DNA of 37,489 nucleotides, taken from assembly GCA_938045955.1 (NCBI GenBank), contig CALIBK010000126.1, forward strand, positions 1-37,489, written 5' to 3'. The notes beneath the pieces are model-generated. The model saw only the letters and a list, made by a program, of their open reading frames with translations. It was not told where the DNA came from and ran no database searches. Within the stretch, counting starts at the first letter, position 1. The number at the start of each line of letters is the position of its first letter. Source of the stretch: an uncultured bacterium. GTDB taxonomy: Bacteria > Desulfobacterota > BSN033 > UBA1163. Below, one piece after another: positions 22,102 through 30,370 of this stretch. Both the position numbers and the translations under genes were made by a program.

Positions 22102-22125
22102 CACTGCCATCCTCCGCTTAGGCTT

Positions 22126-24075
22126 TTATATAAAGGTATCCACCATTCGAAGGGTCTGAACCGATGATGAATTTCGTAACTCACATGCAAAATTAGGACA
22201 AGAAGCAATACAGGCCCCGCATCCTTGACAGAGGGCAACATGAACGATGGAGATTCCCCGTCGATAGTCCATCTCCCTTGCCTCATAGGGGCATATCTCA
22301 ACACAAATCCCACAACCGCTACAAACCGTTTCATCCACGTAAGCAATGAGTGGATCCTGAAAAAGTTTGTCCGTTGAAAGAAGGGCCTGGATTTTACCCG
22401 CTGTGGCCGATGCCTGGGAGACGGTATCGGTGATATCTTTGGGACTTTGCCCACAGCCTGCCAGATAGATCCCTTTGGTGGAACTCTCCACGGGGTAGAG
22501 TTTGATATGGGCTTCGGTCAAAAATCCGTGTTTATCAACAGTGGCTCTTAATTTGGCTGCGAGCTCCTTCACCCCCTCAGAGGGAATGATCGCTGTTGCC
22601 AGAACCACCAGATCTGCACCAATCTCTATCCCTTTTCCGGTCAGGGTATCCACCCCCCAGACTTTGACCTTCCCATCCTCCTGGAAAACCCTTGACACCC
22701 TTCCCCTGAGGTAGAGAACTCCATTCTCTTCGATCGTCTTCTGAAGAAATTCCTCATAACCCTTTCCATCCGAACGAATATCCATATAGAAGACATAGGG
22801 TTGTCCATCCGGAACCTGTTCTTTGTACATCTTTGCCTGTTTTGCAGTATACATACAACAGATTCTTGAACAGTAAGGCATATAACGATCAGGATCCCTC
22901 GAGGCCACACATTGGATAAAAACCATCTCCTTTGGAACCCTTCCATCAGAAGGACGGAGGATTTTCCCCCGGGTAGGCCCATCAGGTGATAACATCCGTT
23001 CAAAGGCGAGTCCATCGATCACATCCGGAATCTCCCCATACCCGTATTCTCCTAACCTTTCTTTTGGGAAAAGGTCAAATCCGGTGGCAATGACAATGGC
23101 TCCGACTTTTCTGTGGATCCTCTCATCTTTTTGATCGAATTGAATGGCTTTTTCAGGACAGACCTCCTCACACTTTCTGCAGCTTCGATCTTGGAAGTAC
23201 CGGCATTGAGTTGGAGTGACCTTAACGCGTTTAGGAACACAGTTGGGGTAAAGAAAATCGACCGCCTTTCTCATTCCCAACTCTCTATCAAAGGAAGAGG
23301 GATATTCCACCGGACAGACTTCGATACATCGTGCACACCCATTGCATCGTGTCCAATCCACATAGGTAGCTTTTTTATGGATAATTATCTCAAAATTTCC
23401 TACATAACCCTTCACCTCTTCCAGTTCCGAGCAACAAAATAATTCAATCTTTGGATGACTTACTATCTCTAAGGCCTTCGCGAGGAGATTTGGAAAAGCT
23501 GGTGAAAGATCGGGGAAGGTTTTTGAAAGTTGGGCCATATGTCCACCCAGGGCTGGCCCTTTCTCAACCAGGAACACTTCATATCCTCCCTGGGCCAGAT
23601 CGAGGGAGGCTGTCATTCCAGCAATGCCTCCTCCGATCACCAAAACATTTCTGTTGATGCTCATCGCTAAGGGTTCGAGTTCTTCATTCCTTCTCACTTT
23701 CTCTAAGGTGGCCTGAATGATTTCCATCGCCTTCCGGGTGGCTTCTTCTTTCTCTTTTTGATGAACCCAGCTGCACTGCTCCCGAATATTCGCGATTTCA
23801 CAGAGATAAGGGTTCATTCCCGCTGTCTTGACAGCTTTGCGAAAGGTATTTTCATGCATACTCGGCGAGCAACAGGCGACCACCACTCCCTCTAACTGCT
23901 TCTCCTGAATGGCCTCTCGAATGAGTTGTTGTCCGGGCTCTGAACACATGTAGATGTAGTCTATGCTATGACAGACATCCTCGATTTTACCAATCTCCTC
24001 TGCCACTTTTTTCACATCCACCGTGCCGGCGATATTCACTCCACAGTGACAGATAAAAACTCCCAATCTCCGCAT
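22126..24075 (-). CDS. hdrA: Heterodisulfide reductase subunit A (HdrA), full-length
   Basis: 649 aa, the classical HdrA length and domain order. The N-terminal domain (GVFICHCGVNIAG, ACCSPSMHENTFRKA, REQCSWVH) spans about 1-140. The FAD motif GGGIAGM is near 149, and the inserted ferredoxin (CNGCARCIEVCP, CRKCEEVCP) near 240-310. IQCVASRD and YCSRICCMYTAKQAK follow, and the C-terminal ferredoxin pair CSGCGICVEICP and CQGCGACIASCP lies near 590-635. HdrA houses the FAD that splits electron pairs between high- and low-potential acceptors in known complexes. ATG 24075 follows AAGGG with 5-nt spacing. It starts 34 nt after the short HdrA paralogue, suggesting the two products work together. Confidence 0.93.
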   Translation of the reverse strand: MRRLGVFICHCGVNIAGTVDVKKVAEEIGKIEDVCHSIDYIYMCSEPGQQLIREAIQEKQLEGVVVACCSPSMHENTFRKAVKTAGMNPYLCEIANIREQCSWVHQKEKEEATRKAMEIIQATLEKVRRNEELEPLAMSINRNVLVIGGGIAGMTASLDLAQGGYEVFLVEKGPALGGHMAQLSKTFPDLSPAFPNLLAKALEIVSHPKIELFCCSELEEVKGYVGNFEIIIHKKATYVDWTRCNGCARCIEVCPVEYPSSFDRELGMRKAVDFLYPNCVPKRVKVTPTQCRYFQDRSCRKCEEVCPEKAIQFDQKDERIHRKVGAIVIATGFDLFPKERLGEYGYGEIPDVIDGLAFERMLSPDGPTRGKILRPSDGRVPKEMVFIQCVASRDPDRYMPYCSRICCMYTAKQAKMYKEQVPDGQPYVFYMDIRSDGKGYEEFLQKTIEENGVLYLRGRVSRVFQEDGKVKVWGVDTLTGKGIEIGADLVVLATAIIPSEGVKELAAKLRATVDKHGFLTEAHIKLYPVESSTKGIYLAGCGQSPKDITDTVSQASATAGKIQALLSTDKLFQDPLIAYVDETVCSGCGICVEICPYEAREMDYRRGISIVHVALCQGCGACIASCPNFACELRNSSSVQTLRMVDTFI

Positions 24076-24109
24076 AGTTACCCTTAGATTTTATGCCTTC
24101 CGATGGTCG

Positions 24110-25423
24110 TCATGAGTATCTGGCGAATAAACTTTGGACCTTACTTGCCGCTGCATTCGCATGAGCCACTGTATCGGCAATATCTTTAGGCCCCTGGACA
24201 CACCCTGCTAAATAAATCCCTTCTCGGTTCGTCTCCACCGGTTTCAGTTTCCTATCGGCCTCGGTCAGGAAACCGTATAAATCAATGGGAATCCCTAATA
24301 TCTGAGCTAAAGCCTTCACCTCTTGATGAGGGATGATCGCTGTAGCCAGAACCACAAGATCGGCCAACACCTCTACCTTTTTCCCTGTCAGGGTATCCAC
24401 CCCCCAAACTGCAATCTTTTCTCCATCCCGGAAGATCCTTGAAACCCGTCCTCTTAAATAGAGAATCCCTTCTTCCATCGTCTGTTGAATAAATTCTTCG
24501 TATCCTTTTCCTGTAGATCGAATATCCATGTAAAAGATATAGACCTGGCCCTCATGAACTTTATGTTTGTACAGTCGGGCATGTTTCGCGGTATACATGC
24601 AGCAAACCCTTGAACAGTAGGGCATATATCGTTCCGGATCTCTTGAGCCTGTACACTGGATAAACACAACCTCTTTAGGAACCTTTCCGTCCGAAGGTCT
24701 TCGGATTTCTCCGTTCGTGGGTCCAGAGGCCGAATTCAGTCTCTCAAAAGAAAGCCCATCAATCACATCTGGAATCTCCCCATATCCATATTCTCCAAAT
24801 CGTTCGATGGGCATCAGATCAAAGCCGGTAGCGACAATAATCGCTCCAACCTTTTCTTCGATGATCCGATCCTCTTGTTGATAATTGATCGCCCCGACCG
24901 GACAGATCTTTTCACACACCCGGCATTTTTTCTCCAGAAAATAACGACAGTGAGAAGTGTTGATAACAGGTTTATTGGGAACGGCCTGGGGAGAGAGGGT
25001 ATAGATTGCCTTCCCAAGACCCATCCCTCGATCAAATTCAGATGGGTATTTAGAAGGACATTTCTGTTGACAAAGACCACATCCTGTACATTTCTCCCAA
25101 TCGACGTAGCTTGCTTTTTTACGAATCTGAACGATAAAATTCCCAGCTTGACCCTCTACCCGGACCACTTCTGAATAGGTGTGTAATTGAATTCGGGGGT
25201 GCTGACCTGTTTCTACGGTCTTTGGGGTAAGCGTGCACTGGGCACAGTCAAGGGTGGGAAAGGTCTCGGAAAGCTGAAGCATCCGGCCCCCAATGGAGGG
25301 TAATTTCTCTACCAGCAGGACATTGTATCCAGCATTCCCAATATCAATCGACGCAGTAATCCCGGCAATCCCCCCACCTATTACCATTGCCTTTTTGATA
25401 AAACCATTCCCGGAAGAACCCAT
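24110..25423 (-). CDS. hdrA: Short HdrA-like flavoprotein without N-terminal and C-terminal domains
   Basis: 437 aa. It starts almost at the FAD Rossmann motif (KKAMVIGGGIAGI) and ends right after the second FAD/NAD-type segment (GIYLAGCVQGPKDIADTVAHANAAASKVQSLF). It has the inserted ferredoxin (CTGCGLCQQKCP, CRVCEKICP) and YCSRVCCMYTAKHAR, but lacks the N-terminal domain and the C-terminal ferredoxin pair of full HdrA. The frame is clean, with a good Shine-Dalgarno (GAGGTAGAG), so it is a complete gene and not a truncation. Length and domains match residues 1-440 of the fused HdrA at 17575. Short HdrA paralogues are also known as QmoA, but there is no QmoC or APS reductase here. Confidence 0.88.
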   Translation of the reverse strand: MGSSGNGFIKKAMVIGGGIAGITASIDIGNAGYNVLLVEKLPSIGGRMLQLSETFPTLDCAQCTLTPKTVETGQHPRIQLHTYSEVVRVEGQAGNFIVQIRKKASYVDWEKCTGCGLCQQKCPSKYPSEFDRGMGLGKAIYTLSPQAVPNKPVINTSHCRYFLEKKCRVCEKICPVGAINYQQEDRIIEEKVGAIIVATGFDLMPIERFGEYGYGEIPDVIDGLSFERLNSASGPTNGEIRRPSDGKVPKEVVFIQCTGSRDPERYMPYCSRVCCMYTAKHARLYKHKVHEGQVYIFYMDIRSTGKGYEEFIQQTMEEGILYLRGRVSRIFRDGEKIAVWGVDTLTGKKVEVLADLVVLATAIIPHQEVKALAQILGIPIDLYGFLTEADRKLKPVETNREGIYLAGCVQGPKDIADTVAHANAAASKVQSLFARYS

Positions 25424-25472
25424 CTCTACCTCTCTTCCGCTTTCCCTCCCAGGAAGAGGAATTGAATGGATC

Positions 25473-26342
25473 CTAAACCAATCCTTTCCTTTTCAAAAGG
25501 GGGATTGGATCCACCGCATTCTGCTCAAATCCCAAGGTTCGGGGATCAAGGCCCATTGCCACTCCAAGGAGTTGAGTAAAATAGAGCACCGGAATCGTTT
25601 TGAAATCTAAGTGAGCTTTTAGGATATCCGATTGTTTCTGATCCAGGTTAAATGTACAGAGGGGGCAGGTCGAAACCACCACTTCAGCTCCTTGTTTCAT
25701 GGCAGAGGTTAAAATTCGATAGGCACATTCTGTAGCTACCTCCGGAGATCCCACAGACTGAAAGGAGCCACAGCATTCAATCTTATATGGAAAATCGACA
25801 GGCTTCGCTCCTAAAGATTCTAAAAACTCTTCAAAGAGGGTTGGCCTCTCTTTATCATCGAAACCCATCTCTTCGAAAGGGCGTAGAAGCATACACCCAT
25901 AATAAGGGGCAGCTTGAAGCTCATTCAAAGGTTTTTTCACCTTATCCTTGATGGTTGAAAAACCGATCTCCTGTTTTAATATTTCAAGATAGTGTAAGAC
26001 TTTCAGATCTCCAAGATAATTCATTTCCATAAACTCGTTAATCTTCTCCCGTTTTTCCCCATCCCTTTGAAGTAAATGATTTGTCCTTTTAATGACATTA
26101 AAACAGATGGCACAGAGGGTCGTAAGGATTTCTCCTTGCTCCTTAGCCCGGGCTAAAATTCTTGCAGGAGGAAGAAGGGCCATGAGGTTATCTGTGGCTA
26201 AAGGAAAGGTGGCTCCACAACACGTCCAGTTTGGAAGTTCAATAAGTTCAAATCCAAGGAGAAGAGAACAATTTCGAGCCGTTTGATCGAAGTTTTTAGC
26301 TTTTGTATAGAGGGTGCATCCTGGAAAGTAGAGATAATTCAT
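25473..26342 (-). CDS. hdrB: Heterodisulfide reductase subunit B (HdrB), set 2
   Basis: 289 aa from ATG 26342 (MNYLYFPGCT), which follows GGAG at 6 nt; the longer ORF-track start is a TTG. Both CCG domains are complete: YFPGCTLYTK, WTCCGATFPLA, LCAICFNV in the first, and YYGCMLLRPFE, IECCGSFQSVG, TCPLCTFNLDQ in the second. It can therefore hold two non-cubane clusters like methanogen HdrB. It lies between hdrC2 and the short hdrA. It is clearly diverged from the set 1 HdrB, so the two sets are not a very recent duplication. Confidence 0.93.
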   Translation of the reverse strand: MNYLYFPGCTLYTKAKNFDQTARNCSLLLGFELIELPNWTCCGATFPLATDNLMALLPPARILARAKEQGEILTTLCAICFNVIKRTNHLLQRDGEKREKINEFMEMNYLGDLKVLHYLEILKQEIGFSTIKDKVKKPLNELQAAPYYGCMLLRPFEEMGFDDKERPTLFEEFLESLGAKPVDFPYKIECCGSFQSVGSPEVATECAYRILTSAMKQGAEVVVSTCPLCTFNLDQKQSDILKAHLDFKTIPVLYFTQLLGVAMGLDPRTLGFEQNAVDPIPLLKRKGLV

Positions 26343-26425
26343 AAGAAACTCCAAAACGGGATAGAGCTGAGAGTGGACCGCTAAATAGTAAAAAACCCAT
26401 GCCCCAAGCTCTATGGGCCCTTCTG

Positions 26426-26839
26426 TTACGAAAGAAACTTTCTGAAACCACTGATAAAGGCAATCTGAGGAACTCTTTCTAAAAATCCTTCCGGGAATTC
26501 AGAAATTTGAAGATAGTCTCTTCGTTCCTTCTTCCGCAGGATGACCATCCGAAGGGCATCCATCACCCGAGCAATATCAATGCCCTTGGGACATCTTGAA
26601 CTGCATTGAAGACAGGAGGCGCATAGCCAGAAGGTATTAACCGAAAGGACTTCTTCCTCCAGGCCCAGCAGGGTGTATCGAATCACTTCGTGAGGCCCAA
26701 GGTCCATGGCAAATGCCACAGGACAACCAGCGGTACAATTCCCACATTGATAACAGGCAAAGAGATTCTGTCCACTGATCCATTCCACTTTTTTTGCAAA
26801 CTCATTGTGAACTTTATCCCTGGATAATTCGATTTTCAT
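26426..26839 (-). CDS. hdrC: Heterodisulfide reductase subunit C (HdrC), set 2
   Basis: 137 aa, shorter than set 1 HdrC (190). Two 4Fe-4S motifs are present, CYQCGNCTAGCP and CASCLQCSSRCP, with HdrC-type spacing and GIDIARVMDALR after the second. The C-terminal helical tail is reduced. It should relay electrons between HdrA and HdrB. ATG 26839 follows AGGGAG. It begins 16 nt after the fumarase beta stop, which places the Hdr genes in the same transcript as the C4-dicarboxylate enzymes. The gap to hdrB2 is larger (83 nt) than elsewhere in the operon. Confidence 0.92.
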   Translation of the reverse strand: MKIELSRDKVHNEFAKKVEWISGQNLFACYQCGNCTAGCPVAFAMDLGPHEVIRYTLLGLEEEVLSVNTFWLCASCLQCSSRCPKGIDIARVMDALRMVILRKKERRDYLQISEFPEGFLERVPQIAFISGFRKFLS

Positions 26840-26855
26840 AGAATCTCCCTAAGGT

Positions 26856-27413
26856 TCAGGGTCTTTTATACTTCTTCTCCCCTTCGATATAAAGATCATT
26901 TCCATATATATCATTTATGACGATCACCGGAAAGTCTTCAACCTCTAATCTACGGATGGCCTCTGGACCCAGGTCTTCATAGGCGACAATTTCAGCTCGT
27001 TTGATTCTTTTGGCTAAGAGCGCCCCGGCTCCACCTGTGGCTGCAAAATAGACCGCCTTATACTTCTTCATCGCCTCTTTCACCAAATCAGACCGCATTC
27101 CCTTCCCGATCATTCCTTTCAAGCCCTTTTCAATTAAAGCAGGAGAGTAGACATCCATCCGATAACTCGTCGTGGGCCCCGCAGACCCAAAGACCTTTCC
27201 GGGAGGAGCAGGAGAGGGTCCCACATAATATATAATCTGCCCTCTGATGTCAAAAGGAAGATCTTTTCCCCCTTGGATTAAATCAAAGAGTCTTTTATGG
27301 GCTGCATCCCTTCCTGTGTAAAGAATCCCATTAATAAGGACTCGATCTCCAATTCTCAATCTTTCTACATCCTCATCTCTGAGAGGCGTCTTTAGGCGAA
27401 TGGACTCAGGCAT
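26856..27413 (-). CDS. fumB: Class I fumarase beta subunit (C-terminal domain)
   Basis: 185 aa, matching the stand-alone beta chain of two-subunit iron-sulfur fumarases. Recognisable parts are LRIGDRVLINGILYTGRDAAHKR, VGPSPAPPGKVFGSAGPTTSYRMD and KGMIGKGMRS, all shared with the C-terminal domain of FumA/FumB and with tartrate dehydratase beta. It completes the active site for reversible hydration of fumarate to malate. The tartrate dehydratase alternative is unlikely beside mdh and sucCD. The ATG follows GAGGGGGAGAG. Located 26 nt after the alpha gene. Confidence 0.93.
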   Translation of the reverse strand: MPESIRLKTPLRDEDVERLRIGDRVLINGILYTGRDAAHKRLFDLIQGGKDLPFDIRGQIIYYVGPSPAPPGKVFGSAGPTTSYRMDVYSPALIEKGLKGMIGKGMRSDLVKEAMKKYKAVYFAATGGAGALLAKRIKRAEIVAYEDLGPEAIRRLEVEDFPVIVINDIYGNDLYIEGEKKYKRP

Positions 27414-27439
27414 CTCTCCCCCTCTCTCCCAATCTTTTT

Positions 27440-28279
27440 TTAAAGGATAACCTCTTTATGTCGATGGGCATGGCATTGAATATTGACAGCCAGAGGTAAA
27501 CTGGCAATATGACATGGCATCATCAGGATATGAACAGCCAGAGAAGTCGTCCTTCCCCCCAGCCCCTGCGGCCCTATTCCAAGCCGGTTAATCTCTTCAA
27601 GAATTTCGGACTCCAATCGGTCAAGGTCTGGATCAGGGTTTCGGCTTCCAAGGGGCCGAAGTAAGCTCTTTTTTGCAAGAATTGCAGCCTGCTCAAAATT
27701 TCCACCAATCCCCATTCCAATGATTGTAGGGGGACAGGGATTTGACCCTGACTCTTTCACTCGCTGGACAACATATCTCTTGATGCCTTCCATGCCATCG
27801 GAAGGGCTCAGCATCACGACCCGACTCATATTTTCGCTCCCCCCACCCTTTGGAGCCACAATGAGCCTTACCCTATCTCCAGGAACGATTTCCATATGAA
27901 GAATTGGAGGAGTATTATCCCCTGTATTGGCCCGGCTAAAAGGATGGCACATGGATTTTCTCAGATACCCTTCTCGGTATCCTCGTCGGACTCCTTCAAA
28001 GAGGGCCTCTTTTAGATCTCCCCCAACAAAGTGAACCTCCTGTCCCACTTCAAGAAAGATGACAGCAACTCCGGTATCCTGGCAGATGGGAACCCTCTCC
28101 TCCTTTGCAATACGGGCATTCTCCTTCAACTCCTTGAGGATCTCAATGGCCAAGGGAGATTCTTCCTTCTCAATAGCACGATCAAAGGCTTGAAGAACAT
28201 CTTCCCCTAAATCGGTGTTCGCCTCGATGCAGAGTTCCTTTACCTTCTCGGTAATCCGTCTTACCTCTATCTCTCTCAT
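27440..28279 (-). CDS. fumA: Class I fumarase alpha subunit (N-terminal domain)
   Basis: 279 aa, the catalytic 4Fe-4S half of an oxygen-sensitive class I fumarase. Cluster cysteines lie in PICQDTGVAV, NPCPPTIIGMGIGG and MMPCHIASLP; RANTGDNTPPILHMEIV and PKGGGSENMSR are also family blocks. The split alpha/beta form is usual in anaerobes. It is placed between mdh and the beta subunit, so malate made by Mdh can flow to fumarate, or the reverse. ATG 28279 follows AGGGAGACAGA, 17 nt after the mdh stop. Confidence 0.94.
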   Translation of the reverse strand: MREIEVRRITEKVKELCIEANTDLGEDVLQAFDRAIEKEESPLAIEILKELKENARIAKEERVPICQDTGVAVIFLEVGQEVHFVGGDLKEALFEGVRRGYREGYLRKSMCHPFSRANTGDNTPPILHMEIVPGDRVRLIVAPKGGGSENMSRVVMLSPSDGMEGIKRYVVQRVKESGSNPCPPTIIGMGIGGNFEQAAILAKKSLLRPLGSRNPDPDLDRLESEILEEINRLGIGPQGLGGRTTSLAVHILMMPCHIASLPLAVNIQCHAHRHKEVIL

Positions 28280-28296
28280 TCTGTCTCCCTGTGGAT

Positions 28297-29241
<945 letters not shown>

Positions 29242-29255
29242 TTAGAATAAGTTCT

Positions 29256-30350
29256 CTAATCCTTTATCATATAATCCACCTTAAAGGACGCCTCGTTTAA
29301 ATATTTGGGTTCTACTTGATATCCTTTGAGATCATAACCACAGGTCTTTCGGATGACAAGCTCAGGCCTTAGGAATATTTCTTTTGGAGGCCCGGTTTCA
29401 CTCCCTTCAATTCTCTTGACTAATAACTCCGTAGCGATCGCCCCCATTTCAAACTTTTTCTGGCCAATGGTCGATAAATCAATCCCTTTGATGCCTGAAA
29501 GTTCAATATCATTAAATCCAATAAGGGCTATATCTTCAGGCACTCTTACCCCTTCCTCAATGAGGGCCTGATACACTCCGATCGCCATATAATCATTCGT
29601 GGCAAAAATAGCACTCGGAGGATCAACCATTTGGAGAAATTTCTTCCCTCCTTGATATCCAGATTCTCTTAAGAAGTTTCCCTCCAAAAAATATTCTTCC
29701 CGTGGTTCAATCCCATAAGCCTTGAGTGCCCTTTTCCCGCCCTCCAGACGTTCGAACCCTACGGAGGACTCTGAGGAACCTCCGACCACGCCAATTCTTT
29801 GATGCCCTAACCGGATCAGATGCTCAACCGCCATATATCCGCCCAAAAGATTATCAACCCCCACATAATCGACCCTTTCTTTCACTTTAAGATGATAGGT
29901 TCGACGGTTTACGAGAATGATAGGGAATCCCTCATCCGCCAGTTCCATAATATTGGGATCACCGATATGGGCCGAGGTGAAGATAATCCCATCCACCCCT
30001 TTACTTCTGAGCATCTCGATGTATTGTTTTTCGGTAGAGAGATCATAATTGGTACTACAAAAAATAATATTATATCCCAATTCTCTGGCAGTCATTTCAA
30101 TTCCCTGGGAGAGTTCGGTATAGAAGGGATTGGCAATGGTGGTGATGACGAGGCCTATGGTTTTGGTCCGCTTCATGACCAAACTTCGGGCAATGAAGTC
30201 GGGTCGATAGTTCAGCTGCCTGGCAATCGAAAGAATCCTCTCCTTTGTTTCAGGCCTGATTCGAGATTTATTATTTAACGCTCTTGATACGGTGGTATGA
30301 GAGACATTGGCCAATCGGGCAATGTCTTTAATATTGACCTTCTTTTTCAT
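29256..30350 (-). CDS. LacI-family transcriptional regulator
   Basis: 364 aa. The N-terminal helix-turn-helix and hinge helix read NIKDIARLANVSHTTVSRALNNKSRIRPETKERI, then LNYRPDFIARSL. A periplasmic-binding-protein-like effector domain follows (TIGLVITTIANPFYTELSQGIE, DGIIFTSAH, AIFATNDYMAIGVYQALIEEG). Members bind palindromes with a central CG and respond to a small ligand. It is encoded inside the operon it probably controls: a palindrome GTTAACGTTAAC lies at the predicted operon start (31899-31910). I see no clear Shine-Dalgarno before ATG 30350, so it may be weakly translated. LacI-type regulators inside C4/propionate operons are unusual; the effector is unknown. Confidence 0.92.
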   Translation of the reverse strand: MKKKVNIKDIARLANVSHTTVSRALNNKSRIRPETKERILSIARQLNYRPDFIARSLVMKRTKTIGLVITTIANPFYTELSQGIEMTARELGYNIIFCSTNYDLSTEKQYIEMLRSKGVDGIIFTSAHIGDPNIMELADEGFPIILVNRRTYHLKVKERVDYVGVDNLLGGYMAVEHLIRLGHQRIGVVGGSSESSVGFERLEGGKRALKAYGIEPREEYFLEGNFLRESGYQGGKKFLQMVDPPSAIFATNDYMAIGVYQALIEEGVRVPEDIALIGFNDIELSGIKGIDLSTIGQKKFEMGAIATELLVKRIEGSETGPPKEIFLRPELVIRKTCGYDLKGYQVEPKYLNEASFKVDYMIKD

Positions 30351-30370
30351 TTTTAAATTCGATGGATCGG

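Noticed and set aside
22126-25423. QmoAB of the sulfate-reduction pathway
   Set aside because: QmoB carries a fused MvhD domain and QmoC is a membrane HdrC/E-type protein. Here the large HdrA has no MvhD domain, there is no QmoC, and no aprAB or sat genes are nearby.
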